Assembly: GCA_025963715.1 (NCBI GenBank)
Contig: JAOQAG010000051.1
Coordinates: 62,001 to 126,000 of the forward strand
Direction of reading: 5' to 3'
Source of the DNA: Bacteroidota bacterium
GTDB lineage: Bacteria; Bacteroidota; Bacteroidia; 2-12-FULL-35-15
Length of the DNA: 64,000 bases
Shown here: positions 8,349 to 18,445 of the stretch, piece by piece
Layout: each line of letters begins with the position of its first letter
Numbering within the stretch: the first letter of the stretch is position 1
Position numbers and translations under genes: made by a program
Notes under the pieces: generated by a model
Database searches by the model: none
Told to the model about the DNA's origin: nothing
What the model saw: only the letters and a program-made list of their open reading frames with translations

Positions 8349-10781
8349 TTATTTTTTAAAATTCAACGGTACCATCAATTTAAAACTAATATTCCGTCCC
8401 ATATTATACACACCCGTTCTGCCCGTTACATTATTCATGTCTTCATATTTCAACCGGCTCAAATGGCTTTGGTACGCCACATCCGTAATGTTGTTTGCAC
8501 TGATGTAGATCGAACAGATCGTTCTGTCCTTCGAAATAATTGTCCCGCCAATTCCAACATTAAACAATGTATAGCCCGGTGTTTTTGTTTCTGTTCCGTA
8601 AGCCGAATAAAAATGATTTTGCTCAAAATAATTTTCAGCTTCCACTTTCACATACGCATTCGTCATTACTTTCCCGAGTTTTTTTATATCCGCACGCAGC
8701 TCCGATTGTATTTTTGGAGCAGGAGTAAACGGTAAATATTTGGTAGAGTCGGGCTGATGTTTTTGCGTGGCATTCACATACGAGAATGAATTCTCAAAAT
8801 GCAGCCAGTCCAGCGGATGCGGATGAATATCGATCATGATCTCACCGCCCATTAAATTAGCATTTCCCGAAACAAATTTAAAAGTGCTGTATCCCTGCGT
8901 GATCGAATCACCGCCGCCAACACTGCTTAGCTTGCGTGCGAAAATAAAATTATCGATCGAGTTATCAAATACATCCACTTCCGCAGTCACATGCGTGGTA
9001 TTGATCCCGAATGCAGCATCCACCTGCAAACTGTTTTCCGCTTTTAATTTCGGATCGCCGATCTCGTAACGCGTGGTGCCATCGTGTACACCGTTTGCAC
9101 CCACTTCGCCAATGCTTGGTGCCCGGTAACCGCGCGCTGCATTTACTTTTGCAAATACCTTATCATTGAATTGATATGTAGCACCCAAACTTCCGGAAAT
9201 GCCCGAGAACTGCGAATTAAACGCCGTGAACTGGTGATACGTTCCTGTTGTTACATCTGTTTTTACACCGTTCGCATCCAGGAACAGATCTTTACTGTGT
9301 TCTGTACGTGAGTCGTAACGGATGCCTCCGCTGATATCTAGTTTTTCAAAAGATTTTCGCACGATCGTGAAAACGCCCACATCAAACAAATTATATTCAG
9401 GAACCAAAAATTCAATTCCCTTGTTTTGCGATGTTTGCTGCATGCCGTTTGCACCAAACGAAACATTCCAATTATTTTTTTCCGGCAGTACATACCGCAC
9501 ATCGTAATTGATCGTGTTCAATAAAAAATAAAGTCCGTAAGCATCCGGTGTCAGAATGTTTCCGTATTCCTGCCTGCGGTTTTGCTGAAAACCCAGCGTT
9601 GCTTTTAAGCTTCCGTTCCCGATCACAAAACTATTGTTCAGCACCGCTTTGTAATGCCGGATCTCCTGGAATGGAGTGGAAGGAGTATAGCTTTTAAAAT
9701 CGCTGTTGGTTGCAATGCGACTGCCTTCCGTAGAATCGTTTACCGCAATTGGTTTTACAAATTTTCCGGTTGCACTGTCGCGCTCACCCTCCACAATACC
9801 GGGCGTTAGCTCATACATGCTAAAATGCAGATGCGAATATCCCCAGGATTTATTCACGCCAATGATCCCGCTCACGTTGTTTTCTTTGTAACCCGAATTG
9901 AACACATACCCGTCGTATTTATTCTGATACGAATGTGCCATTTTATTGCTGTAACGGAGATCCCAGATAAAGCCTTTAATGTTTCCCGCCACGTTGGCCG
10001 AATAACCAAACAAGCCGTTATTCGTTTGATAATTCGCCACCACATTCCCTGCAATTTTCCCTTCCGGCAACGTTGGCGCTGTCAAAAAATTGATCACACC
10101 CGCAATCGCATCCGACCCGTAAGAAAGACTGGCAGGCCCTTTCAGGATCTCCACTTTACTCACCGAAAATTCATCAATTTCAATTCCATGCTCATCGCCC
10201 CATTGCTGGCCTTCCTGGCGGATGCCGTCGTTTACCACCACAACCCTGTTGTAACCCAATCCGCGGATCACCGGTTTTGAAATGCCCGAACCGGTTGTCA
10301 CCTGGGAAATTCCGGGTTGCTTTGCAATCGCATCAATAATATTGGTAGAAGCATTTTGCAGCAATTGCGTTTTGCTGATCAGGCTGATCGGTGTAGCCGT
10401 TCTGTTTTTTTCACCCGCTTGCGATAAGCCCGTCACCACCACTTCGTTCATCTCTTTCACCGATGTTTCCATGGCGTAATCCTTTGTAGTGAGCTGAGAA
10501 AGATCCAGCGTTTCAATAATGGTTTTATATCCTATAAAGCTGATCTGGATCAGCACTTTTGATTGCGGCAAATTTTCGATCAGGTACGTACCGTCCACAT
10601 TACTTACCGTTCCTGTTTTCAGGTCGGGAATAAAAATGCTGACACCCGGTAAGGTTTGCCCGGTTTGCTTATCCGTGATCTTCCCGGATAAAGAGGTTTT
10701 GGATCCAAATGTAAAAGCATTTGCATCCGTGATCATGCACAACATAAATGCTGAGATGAAAACATATATAATTTTTTTCAT
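8349..10781 (-). CDS. TonB-dependent outer-membrane receptor with carboxypeptidase-like domain
   Basis: The 810-residue protein has a signal peptide (KKIIYVFISAFMLCMITDANAF). A CarboxypepD_reg-like domain follows at about 30-110 (GKITDKQTGQTLPGVSIFIP, DGTYLIENLP). The TonB plug is at about 125-235 (QPGISQVTTGSGISKPVIRG, EILKGPASLSYGSDAIAGVI), and the rest is a 22-strand-type barrel with a GYRAPSIGEV region. It imports a chelated substrate across the outer membrane with TonB energy. The plug resembles ZnuD/OprC-type metal receptors, and the upstream His/Cys-rich small protein and nearby metal genes fit a metal such as zinc or copper, but the ligand is inferred. The gene is convergent with 7027-8016. 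Confidence 0.9.
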   Translation of the reverse strand: MKKIIYVFISAFMLCMITDANAFTFGSKTSLSGKITDKQTGQTLPGVSIFIPDLKTGTVSNVDGTYLIENLPQSKVLIQISFIGYKTIIETLDLSQLTTKDYAMETSVKEMNEVVVTGLSQAGEKNRTATPISLISKTQLLQNASTNIIDAIAKQPGISQVTTGSGISKPVIRGLGYNRVVVVNDGIRQEGQQWGDEHGIEIDEFSVSKVEILKGPASLSYGSDAIAGVINFLTAPTLPEGKIAGNVVANYQTNNGLFGYSANVAGNIKGFIWDLRYSNKMAHSYQNKYDGYVFNSGYKENNVSGIIGVNKSWGYSHLHFSMYELTPGIVEGERDSATGKFVKPIAVNDSTEGSRIATNSDFKSYTPSTPFQEIRHYKAVLNNSFVIGNGSLKATLGFQQNRRQEYGNILTPDAYGLYFLLNTINYDVRYVLPEKNNWNVSFGANGMQQTSQNKGIEFLVPEYNLFDVGVFTIVRKSFEKLDISGGIRYDSRTEHSKDLFLDANGVKTDVTTGTYHQFTAFNSQFSGISGSLGATYQFNDKVFAKVNAARGYRAPSIGEVGANGVHDGTTRYEIGDPKLKAENSLQVDAAFGINTTHVTAEVDVFDNSIDNFIFARKLSSVGGGDSITQGYSTFKFVSGNANLMGGEIMIDIHPHPLDWLHFENSFSYVNATQKHQPDSTKYLPFTPAPKIQSELRADIKKLGKVMTNAYVKVEAENYFEQNHFYSAYGTETKTPGYTLFNVGIGGTIISKDRTICSIYISANNITDVAYQSHLSRLKYEDMNNVTGRTGVYNMGRNISFKLMVPLNFKK

Positions 10782-10924
10782 AAATAAATGTTCGTTTAAA
10801 GTTTAAAACCGAATGATGATTTGTTATTCACATGTTTTAATTTTTGAAGGATCAAAAAATAAAATGCACGGTTGTGTAACCGGGATAACAAAAAAATAAA
10901 CACAGAAAATTTTTCTGCAAAACT

Positions 10925-11239
10925 TTAGACGATAGGGGGAGCCCTGGAAGGTAAATCTTGAAATGCATCAGGAATATGTACACTTTCAATTAATAATTGA
11001 AATGTAAAATCACGGGAAGGGATCGAAAAACCAATTGCCTGATCGGCGATTGCATTGGAATCAGTAGCGGTGTAATCACAGATCGGACAATGGTGTTCCT
11101 GCGAGTGAAAATGTTTGTCCGTCGCATTGCAATGCAAATCATCACGGTGTTCATACGCATGGAATTGTGTCTCTACTGTCGGAAACAGGAAAAGAAACAA
11201 AAAGAAAAAAGAAAGAAATTTTTTTACCAGCTTGTGCAT
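10925..11239 (-). CDS. Small secreted His/Cys-rich protein, partner of the TonB receptor
   Basis: I choose ATG at 11239; a GTG at 11248 is possible, but it overlaps the -7-like TACTTTTG (11255-11248, minus). The 104-residue product has a strong hydrophobic N-terminus (residues 8-20), then a dense metal-ligand cluster between residues 27 and 54: His27, His31, His36, Cys37, His43, His45, His49, His50, Cys51 and Cys54 (HHCPICD). Short proteins with an HHCxxCD motif are often found just upstream of TonB receptor genes in Bacteroidota (from memory). The spacing of 143 nt to the receptor suggests one operon. Metal capture or sensing is inferred. Confidence 0.72.
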   Translation of the reverse strand: MHKLVKKFLSFFFLFLFLFPTVETQFHAYEHRDDLHCNATDKHFHSQEHHCPICDYTATDSNAIADQAIGFSIPSRDFTFQLLIESVHIPDAFQDLPSRAPPIV

Positions 11240-11593
11240 TTGCTTCACAAAAGTATAAAATAAATTTTCATAAATATTTTTTTGTGATGAACGGTAGAAA
11301 AGAGTTCAAGGTTTAAAGTTCAAAAGTTTAAAGTTTGCTGCGTGATTGTACAGATCACAAACAGGAACGAAACTGCGAATCTGTGTGTCAGCTTTGTAAA
11401 CAGTTAGTTTAATGTTGTTATGTGCCGGATATTAATTGTAACGATCTTCCTCCTCCGGAGCTGTCATCCCGGGCCTGACCCGGGATCTCATGAATGCTTG
11501 TAGTATTTAATTAACAATACACCGTCCCTTTCTTAGTGCACAGTTCACGTATTACCCCCTCTCTTGTGGAGAGGGGATGAAGGGGAGAGGTGT
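11240..11593. repeat. Repeat-rich gap: 7-mer array, partial MITE core, CCCTCTC palindrome
   Basis: No gene. 11308-11340 carries the GTTYAAA 7-mer array followed by TTTGCTGCGTG. 11461-11520 is a fragment of the GTCATCCCG element (one inverted pair plus the TAGTATTTAATTAAC core found in copy 1) with no terminal repeats. 11555-11590 is an imperfect palindrome of CCCCTCTC/GAGAGGGG type, a word seen again at 27881-27905. Confidence 0.65.
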
Positions 11594-14392
11594 CTAATGC
11601 TGCACAACAATCCTTCTCACCAGCGCCGCACCTTTTAGCGCCCCGTCTTTACTCAGCTCCGTTACTTTGCAAAAATAAATTCCCGGAGGAATGGCTGCAG
11701 TATTCAACTCAAACATATTGCTGGCTGTTTTCTCCGATGTGATCAATTGCCCCACCGTATTGTATAACTCCACCTCGTAAGTCGCCGTATTATCATTTAC
11801 AATACGGATCGTAATAGCATTGTCGGCCGGGTTCGGATAAGCATCCATGTTCCAGTGACTTTCAGGTGCATTCACCTCGTTTACCGAAGTGAGGCTGGTG
11901 CGGCCTCTGAAAAACGCAACACCGCCCTGGTAATTCCCTACCACCAGGTCCATCAGCCCGTCGCCCGTTATATCCGCTCCGCAGGGCGCTGTACGCTCGC
12001 CTTCCCGTACACCCATAAAAGTGGAATCGATCATGGTAAATGTTCCTGTTAAATTACCGTCGATGTGGCTGTACATGCGCAAATAACCCAACTGCGAACC
12101 CGCCAGCAGTTGCGTTACTCCTCCTTCTTTAAATATAAAAGGATAGCTGTAACCGTAAAAATAACCCGCCTGGTTTACTTTTATATGTCCCCAGAAATTA
12201 GTTGCCGAATCCAAAGCCGGATTCACGCTCGTTGGGCTTCCCGTATGGTGATAGTACGTGAATTTTCCATTCGCGCCCCCGATCACAAGGTCATTCATCC
12301 CGTCATTATCCACATCCACAATTTGCGGCGCCGCAAAATCACCCACATCAATAAAATGATTGTTTGTATTTTTATAATCGGCAACACTCAGCACAAAATT
12401 AGCCGTTGCACCCAGCGGCGCAATGTTCTGAAAATAATCGATCCTTCCGTCCGAACTGCCAATCATCATATCCGCATCGCCATCGCCGTCCATATCGCCA
12501 AACGTAGGGATCATGTTCACAATGTTCAGTGAACTCAGGTTGTTGTAATCACGCGTTACAAGGTCGTATTTCGGAACAGTAGGCGTTCCCACATTTTTAA
12601 ACAGCGCGATCTCATGTTGAAACCCCGCGACATTATAATAACCGTAATTTCCAATGAACAGATCTTTTAATCCGTCATTATTATAATCGAAAAAAACAGG
12701 GTAAGCGCCTTCTCCCACTTCAATCATATTGTCCTGTAAAAGATTTGCCTGCTGGAATTCAAATACCGGCGCCGTATTTGTTCCCGTATTTTTGTAATAT
12801 ACCTCACTGTTAAAGTTTTCCGAAGCGTTGGTCGCATTCGGACTCACGATCAGATCTTTCACATTATCGTTGTTCACATCCTCGTAATAAGCGCAGGGGA
12901 AAAGCGTCAGGTCAACCGGTATGGTGCCCGATGTATTTTCCGGAAAATGCGTATCCACCGCCACCATGTTCGCTTCCTTCGGCGTTCCACCATTGGTTAG
13001 CATCGTAAGATTCGCAAACGAAACATCTCCCACAATAAATTCTTTGTCGCCGTCATTATCCAGGTCGATGCACAGCTGGCAGGAGCCCGAATGCCGTTCT
13101 GCCGATCGTACACCGCCAATGCTATCGCCGGGATTGGTAATAATACCGGGGTTCCCCACATTGTATTGTCCCGTCACACTATCATTCAGGTAATAATTGT
13201 TATTCGACGGATCTTCCGCCGCATATCCCCAGCTGCGGTTTTTCATGTAAAAGCACAAACTGTCGGGAATACCATATAATTCCATGCTCAGGTTCTGATG
13301 GTATTCCATAAACGTTCCCGTGATAGCAAAAGTCACCAGGTCAAGATCGCCGTCATTGTCAAGATCGCTCAGCGCCGGAATATCCACCGAGCTGATGTAC
13401 AAATTGATCATCGAAGCAGTGGAAGGAGGACTGTAGGTAGGGGAATAAAAAGTAAGCGACCAGTCTTTGATAATTCCGGAATTTCCGCTGGTTTGATCGC
13501 CCACATTCAGCGACCATACACCGTTTGGATTGGCAATTCCGGCAATAAAGCTGTTCCATGCTGCCGGTCCGGCTTCCGGTGCGTAACCGCCTTTAAAAGG
13601 TGCCGAGTTAAATCCGGTGCTGCCGATCACATTTGTTGCATTCATCTCAAAGCTCGTGCTGGTAAAATTATGTCCGCTTCCGCCCGCATTCCTGATCAGG
13701 CGGATCTTGCTTCCACCCGGTGCCACCAGGTACACGATCACATCTGCATCGTTCGCATGGGTAATATCAAGGGAAACCGACATTAATTTCCAATAGGAAA
13801 GATTCAGGTTCGTTACCGTGATCGCCTTATTTACAAACGTTCCGGAGCTTCCGTCCCAGGTATTGGTTACGCCGCCGTCCGGGATCGATGAAGGAATATA
13901 GTTGCTTTTGGTAGGATTGTAGATCGATTTCTGCTGTAGCGAAACCAGCTGGAATTGCAGTCCACCGGCAATTGTAGATACATTTTTATAAACGTCCATT
14001 CCGCCGCCGATATTCGAATACGTAAAAATATCTTTTTTTCCATCGTTATTATAATCCGCCAGGATCGCCCAGTTGTGCATTACCGGGAATTTGCTTTCGT
14101 AAGAAGCATCAAATTTATAATCCACCGTGTTGGCAGTTCCATGGTTAATGAATGTGCGGATCTTATCTCCCGTACGGTCAAACGTAAAAAGGTCGTCTAT
14201 CCCGTCCATGTTCAGATCGATCGAGGAAGTCTGCACAAAATTTAATCCTCCTGCCCAGGGATTTACAAGCGAAGTTCCGCTGATCGTCACATCAATACTG
14301 TCGTATCGCTGAAAAAAAGGTTGTGCAATTGAGGTGTTAGTGATACAGGCAAAGCCAATAATAAGGAGAGCAGGGAGTATAATTCGTTTCAT
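11594..14392 (-). CDS. T9SS cargo protein with FG-GAP/VCBS repeats and P-domain
   Basis: The 932-residue protein has a signal peptide (MKRIILPALLIIGFACITNTSIAQ). Repeated Ca-binding FG-GAP/VCBS strands of the form DLNMDGIDDLF, DYNNDGKKDIF, DLDNDGDLDLV, DYNNDGLKDLF and DITGDGLMDLV occur throughout. A proprotein-convertase-type P-domain is inserted at about 185-310 (ITHANDADVIVYLVAPGGSK, GVWSLNVGDQTSGNSGIIKD). The C-terminus (YPNPADNAITIRI ... GIYFCKV ... VVQH) is a type A T9SS sorting domain. It would be exported by Sec and T9SS and held at the cell surface or released. FG-GAP proteins often bind ligands or adhere; no catalytic motif is seen. It is divergent from secDF. Confidence 0.88.
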   Translation of the reverse strand: MKRIILPALLIIGFACITNTSIAQPFFQRYDSIDVTISGTSLVNPWAGGLNFVQTSSIDLNMDGIDDLFTFDRTGDKIRTFINHGTANTVDYKFDASYESKFPVMHNWAILADYNNDGKKDIFTYSNIGGGMDVYKNVSTIAGGLQFQLVSLQQKSIYNPTKSNYIPSSIPDGGVTNTWDGSSGTFVNKAITVTNLNLSYWKLMSVSLDITHANDADVIVYLVAPGGSKIRLIRNAGGSGHNFTSTSFEMNATNVIGSTGFNSAPFKGGYAPEAGPAAWNSFIAGIANPNGVWSLNVGDQTSGNSGIIKDWSLTFYSPTYSPPSTASMINLYISSVDIPALSDLDNDGDLDLVTFAITGTFMEYHQNLSMELYGIPDSLCFYMKNRSWGYAAEDPSNNNYYLNDSVTGQYNVGNPGIITNPGDSIGGVRSAERHSGSCQLCIDLDNDGDKEFIVGDVSFANLTMLTNGGTPKEANMVAVDTHFPENTSGTIPVDLTLFPCAYYEDVNNDNVKDLIVSPNATNASENFNSEVYYKNTGTNTAPVFEFQQANLLQDNMIEVGEGAYPVFFDYNNDGLKDLFIGNYGYYNVAGFQHEIALFKNVGTPTVPKYDLVTRDYNNLSSLNIVNMIPTFGDMDGDGDADMMIGSSDGRIDYFQNIAPLGATANFVLSVADYKNTNNHFIDVGDFAAPQIVDVDNDGMNDLVIGGANGKFTYYHHTGSPTSVNPALDSATNFWGHIKVNQAGYFYGYSYPFIFKEGGVTQLLAGSQLGYLRMYSHIDGNLTGTFTMIDSTFMGVREGERTAPCGADITGDGLMDLVVGNYQGGVAFFRGRTSLTSVNEVNAPESHWNMDAYPNPADNAITIRIVNDNTATYEVELYNTVGQLITSEKTASNMFELNTAAIPPGIYFCKVTELSKDGALKGAALVRRIVVQH

Positions 14393-14479
14393 CGCAGTTA
14401 GGGAATATGATTTACAAAGTTATTTAAATAAGGTCATTGGAGCCAAAACCATATATGTTTTCAGCATAATTACGATAAA

Positions 14480-14511
14480 ATTGGTAAATAATAATTGTTA
14501 TTCTATATTTG
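14480..14511 (+). promoter_or_regulatory. Bacteroidota promoter of secDF
   Basis: ATTG (14480-14483), 20 nt, then TATATTTG (14504-14511), which fits TTTG-N19/20-TAnnTTTG with one mismatch in the -33 box. It leaves a leader of about 80 nt before the secDF ATG. Confidence 0.7.
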
Positions 14512-14599
14512 CACCCTTAAATTTAGGAATAAAACCAATTAACCGGTATTTTATTTCTCTTATTTTTGATAAACAAAATAACAACTTAATATTACAATT

Positions 14600-17500
14600 A
14601 TGCAGAACAAAGGCGCTATCAGGCTGTTTGCAATTTTACTGGCACTCGCATGTGCTTATTATTTAATGTTTACATGGGTGGCTAACGGGATCGAAAAAGA
14701 TGCTGAAGCATTTGAGAAAAGGTATACCGAAAGAGCAGATGTAATTGAAAATGCAAAAAAAATGTCGGCAAATACCGCGCATCTGCAAACATATATGGAC
14801 TCGGTTAGTATTGCGAAAACCAATTACTACCTGGATTCATTAAAGAAAAAAACAGTATACAACCTGTTCATCACTTCCTATACGTATGAAGAAGTAAAAG
14901 GCCGTCAGTTAAACCTGGGTCTGGATTTAAAAGGTGGTATGAACGTTACGCTTGAAGTATTAGTCGGAGAATTTATCAAGGGCCTGGCTAACAATAGCAA
15001 CGATCCTGCATTTACCGCTGCATTGGCAAAAGCAGAATTGATCAAGAAAACATCCAGCAAAGATTTTGTAACCATTTTTGGTGAAGAATTCACAAAAGCC
15101 AATCCGAACGGAAAACTGGCGATCAATTTCCAAACTATTGAATTAAAAGGAAAGATTGATTTTAATACTTCCAATGAAGATGTTCTTAAATTTTTACGTG
15201 ACCGTGTAGAAGAAGCGATCCTGACTTCTGAAACAACATTACGTGCCCGTATCGATAAATTTGGGGTAACACAACCCAACTTTCAGCTTTTGGGTACATC
15301 CGGTCGTATCATGATCGAGCTTCCTGGTGTAACCGACAAAGCACGCGTTCGTAAGTTAATTACAGGAACAGCTAACCTTGAATTCTGGGAAACATACGAC
15401 AATGCAGATATCTATCCTGTATTGGATAAAGCAAACGGCATTCTGAAAGCAATTTTGACTCCTGCACTGGAATTGGATTCTATTGCAAAACAGGATTCAA
15501 TTGTAAAAGCAAACAGAGTTGCGGACTCATTAAAAGCATTGACCGGCACACCTGATAAAAAAGGAAAAACACCTGCAGAGATCGCAAAAGAAGATTCCAT
15601 TGCAAAAGCAAAACTTGTGTCAGGAGATTTAAAAAACCAGTTGAAAAATGCAAAATCTGATCCTGCAAGCAAAGTTGGGCCTACAAAAGACGACACACTT
15701 AAAATGTATCAGAAAGATCACCCGTTATTTTCACAGGTATCTATTTTAAGACCAAGTCTGATGCAATTGGAGGGCGGTAAAGTGGATCTGACAAGAGGCC
15801 CTGTTGTTGGTATCGCGCTCATCAAAGATACTGCTAAAGTGAACGAATATTTAAACATGCCGAAAGTAAAAGCGTTGTTTAAAAACACTAAGTTTTTCTG
15901 GCACTTCAAAGCAATGGACAAAGATGAAACTGCCGTGCAGCTCATCGCGATCCATATAACCACACACGATGGCAAAGCACCTTTATATGGTGATATCATT
16001 GCCGATGCACGTAAAGTATTCGACCAGTCAAGTGGTGGTTTCCCGCAAATTTCCATGACCATGACTCCGGAAGCAGCGCAGGTATGGAAACGCTTAACCG
16101 GTGCAAACGTTAATAAATCAATTGCCATCGTACTGGATAACAGTGTGTATTCATACCCTAATGTTCAGAGCGAGATCTCAGGAGGCGTATCTTCCATTAC
16201 CGGAGAGTTTTCAACGAAAGAAGCAGACGATTTGGTAAACATTTTAAAAGCCGGTAAATTACCAGCTCCTGCACACATCGTTCAGGAAACCGTTGTTGGC
16301 CCTACATTAGGTGCAGAAGCAATTCATAATGGATTTTTCTCCACCCTCATCGCATTGATCCTTGTACTGTTGTTCATGGGTTTCTATTACAACAAAGCAG
16401 GTTGGGTTGCCGATTTTGCCATGATCATCAATAACTTCTTCGTAGTTGGTATTCTTGCCTCCTTCGGTGCTGTATTAACATTACCTGGTATTGCCGGTAT
16501 CGTATTAACCATTGCCATGTCCGTGGATGCGAACATCCTGATCTTTGAGCGTGTACGGGAAGAGTTAAACCTTGGTAAAACAACAGCCGTAGCGATCAAA
16601 GAAGGTTACAGGAACGCAATGTCATCTGTGATCGATTCCCACGTTACCGGTTTATTATTAGGTATCATCCTGTATGTATTCGGTACAGGGCCAATCCAGG
16701 GATTTGCAACTACGTTGATCATCGGTATCATTTCTTCTTTATTCTGTGCGATCTTTATCACACGTTTAATTTTCGATCGTTGGTTATCTAAAAACAAAGC
16801 AATTCCTTTCGGAAATAAATTTACAGAGCATGCATTCAAAAAAATCAACATCAACTTCGTAGGAAAACGTAAATACTACTATTTGTTCTCCGGGTTGATC
16901 ATCGCAGCAGGTATTTTCTGCTACGTGAAAAAAGGCGGATTCAGCCTTGGTGTAGATTTTAAAGGTGGACGTTCATACGTTGTTCGTTTCGACAATGCAA
17001 AACCAACCGAAGATGTGTTAAAAGCATTGACCGCTACGTTTGGTGAAGCACCGGAAGTAAAAACATACGGTGAAGCAACACGTTTGCGCATCACCACTAC
17101 TTATTTAATTGATGATGCCACACAGGAATCAGAAGCAAAAGTAGAAAGCAAATTACTGGAAGGCTTAAAACCGTTCGGCGTGGATAAATCCAACATCTTA
17201 AGCTCTGATAAAGTGGGAGAAACCGTTTCCCGCGACATTAAATCAAAAGCTATCTGGGCGGTATTATTATCCTGCCTGGTGATGTTCGTCTTCATCTTCG
17301 TACGATTCAAAAAATGGCAGTACGGTTTGGGTGCGGTTGTGGCCTTGTTCCACGACGTTGCCATCGTACTTTCCTTCTACCTGATCTTCGACGGGGTGTT
17401 ACCATTCTCATTAGAGATCACACAGGATTTCATCGCTGCGATCTTAACCGTAATGAGTTACTCCATGACCGATACCGTAGTTGTATTTGACCGTATCCGT

Positions 17501-17779
17501 GAATACTTAACAGAACGTAACAAATCCGACCTTGATAAACATGAAAGAGAGCGCGTGATCAATTTTGCATTGAACAGTACATTAAGCCGTACCATCAATA
17601 CATCATTAACCATCTTCTTCGTATTATTAGCGATCTTTATTTTCGGTGGCGAAACCATTAAAGGATTCTCTTTCGCATTGCTGATCGGTATCGTAATCGG
17701 TACTTATTCTTCCATCTGTATTGCAACTCCGATTGTAATCGATCTGGAAAGAGAAAAACCGGAAACAGAAAAAAAATAA
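14600..17779 (+). CDS. secDF: Fused protein translocase subunit SecDF
   Basis: The 1059-residue protein combines SecD (about 1-740) and SecF (about 745-1059). The fused SecDF membrane protein uses the proton gradient to help pull Sec substrates across the inner membrane. It has an N-terminal membrane segment (8-28) and the SecD motif LNLGLDLKGGMNVTLEV. A large periplasmic part contains a low-complexity Ala/Lys/Asp/Ser insert at about 290-375. It also has the membrane block (LILVLLFMGFYYNKAGWVAD; GIVLTIAMSVDANILIFERV), the SecF motif GVDFKGGRSYVVRF, and a second block (TVMSYSMTDTVVVFDRIRE). SecDF fusion is usual in Bacteroidota. It is followed by a strong terminator, so it is monocistronic. 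Confidence 0.97.
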   Translation: MQNKGAIRLFAILLALACAYYLMFTWVANGIEKDAEAFEKRYTERADVIENAKKMSANTAHLQTYMDSVSIAKTNYYLDSLKKKTVYNLFITSYTYEEVKGRQLNLGLDLKGGMNVTLEVLVGEFIKGLANNSNDPAFTAALAKAELIKKTSSKDFVTIFGEEFTKANPNGKLAINFQTIELKGKIDFNTSNEDVLKFLRDRVEEAILTSETTLRARIDKFGVTQPNFQLLGTSGRIMIELPGVTDKARVRKLITGTANLEFWETYDNADIYPVLDKANGILKAILTPALELDSIAKQDSIVKANRVADSLKALTGTPDKKGKTPAEIAKEDSIAKAKLVSGDLKNQLKNAKSDPASKVGPTKDDTLKMYQKDHPLFSQVSILRPSLMQLEGGKVDLTRGPVVGIALIKDTAKVNEYLNMPKVKALFKNTKFFWHFKAMDKDETAVQLIAIHITTHDGKAPLYGDIIADARKVFDQSSGGFPQISMTMTPEAAQVWKRLTGANVNKSIAIVLDNSVYSYPNVQSEISGGVSSITGEFSTKEADDLVNILKAGKLPAPAHIVQETVVGPTLGAEAIHNGFFSTLIALILVLLFMGFYYNKAGWVADFAMIINNFFVVGILASFGAVLTLPGIAGIVLTIAMSVDANILIFERVREELNLGKTTAVAIKEGYRNAMSSVIDSHVTGLLLGIILYVFGTGPIQGFATTLIIGIISSLFCAIFITRLIFDRWLSKNKAIPFGNKFTEHAFKKININFVGKRKYYYLFSGLIIAAGIFCYVKKGGFSLGVDFKGGRSYVVRFDNAKPTEDVLKALTATFGEAPEVKTYGEATRLRITTTYLIDDATQESEAKVESKLLEGLKPFGVDKSNILSSDKVGETVSRDIKSKAIWAVLLSCLVMFVFIFVRFKKWQYGLGAVVALFHDVAIVLSFYLIFDGVLPFSLEITQDFIAAILTVMSYSMTDTVVVFDRIREYLTERNKSDLDKHERERVINFALNSTLSRTINTSLTIFFVLLAIFIFGGETIKGFSFALLIGIVIGTYSSICIATPIVIDLEREKPETEKK

Positions 17780-17796
17780 TTTTGAATAGATAAAAT

Positions 17797-17830
17797 AAAA
17801 GCCCCGATGCGATCCGCACCGGGGCTTTTT
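17797..17830 (+). terminator. Rho-independent terminator of secDF
   Basis: GCCCCG (17801-17806) pairs with CGGGGC (17820-17825), followed by TTTTT and preceded by AAAA. It lies 18 nt past the secDF stop. Confidence 0.88.
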
Positions 17831-17832
17831 GT

Positions 17833-18010
17833 TTGGAACGAGCATGCTGTTTTTTTATTAAAGAGATTAAAACACAGCATCTCTGCGAGAAAACACACAC
17901 AGTATTTCAACCACAGCCTTTGCGAACTTTGCGCCTCCTCCGTGCTCTCCGCGGTAAAACCCACACAGCAACTTTAAACTTTCCAACTTTGAACTTTCAA
18001 CTAATATTAT
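17833..18010. repeat. Degenerate one-sided copy of the composite 7-mer/8-mer repeat
   Basis: CCTTTGCGAACTTTGCGCC and the GGTAAAA ending (about 17916-17958) match the octamer core at 8259-8297. CACACAGCAACTTTAAAC and three further 7-mer units follow to about 18003. No left 7-mer array is seen. Confidence 0.6.
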
Positions 18011-18039
18011 TCTGTACTTTTGTACAATAATATTCTATC

Positions 18040-18369
18040 ATGTTAAATTCAATTTTTTTATTTCTAAACCTGGGTGGAGGCGAAGTATTCATGATCGTGC
18101 TGGTGGTACTCATGCTGTTCGGCTCTGATAAATTACCGGAGATAGCAAAAGGACTGGGAAAAGGATTGCGCGAAATTAACGATGCAAAAGACCAGATCCA
18201 AAATGAGATCTCAAAAAGTACAGAAGGATTTGCTTCCGAAATAAGAAAACATACCTCCGAAATTCAATCCGAAATTGAAAAAGCCGGAGAAAGTATGAAA
18301 CGCCAGATGGATGATGTGGGTAAAGTGATTGCTGATGAAGGGAAAAACATGGAAGACACCATGAAATAA
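18040..18369 (+). CDS. tatA: Sec-independent translocase TatA/TatB-type protein
   Basis: The 109-residue protein has one N-terminal membrane helix (EVFMIVLVVLMLFG) followed by the family signature FGSDKLPEIAKGLGKGLREI. A long, highly charged amphipathic helix runs to the end. TatA/B proteins form the pore or receptor complex that moves folded twin-arginine proteins over the inner membrane. Length and the FGSDKLP pattern fit TatA better than TatB, but the two are hard to tell apart in Bacteroidota. It stands alone, with a terminator directly after it. Confidence 0.88.
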   Translation: MLNSIFLFLNLGGGEVFMIVLVVLMLFGSDKLPEIAKGLGKGLREINDAKDQIQNEISKSTEGFASEIRKHTSEIQSEIEKAGESMKRQMDDVGKVIADEGKNMEDTMK

Positions 18370-18389
18370 GATCTCAACACAATTTATAC

Positions 18390-18417
18390 GCTCCTGCAAT
18401 TTGCAGGAGCTTTTTTA
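18390..18417 (+). terminator. Terminator of tatA
   Basis: GCTCCTGCAA/TTGCAGGAGC (18390-18410) forms a 10-bp stem followed by TTTTTTA. Confidence 0.88.
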
Positions 18418-18445
18418 TTTACAATACAATTTAAAAAATAAACGC

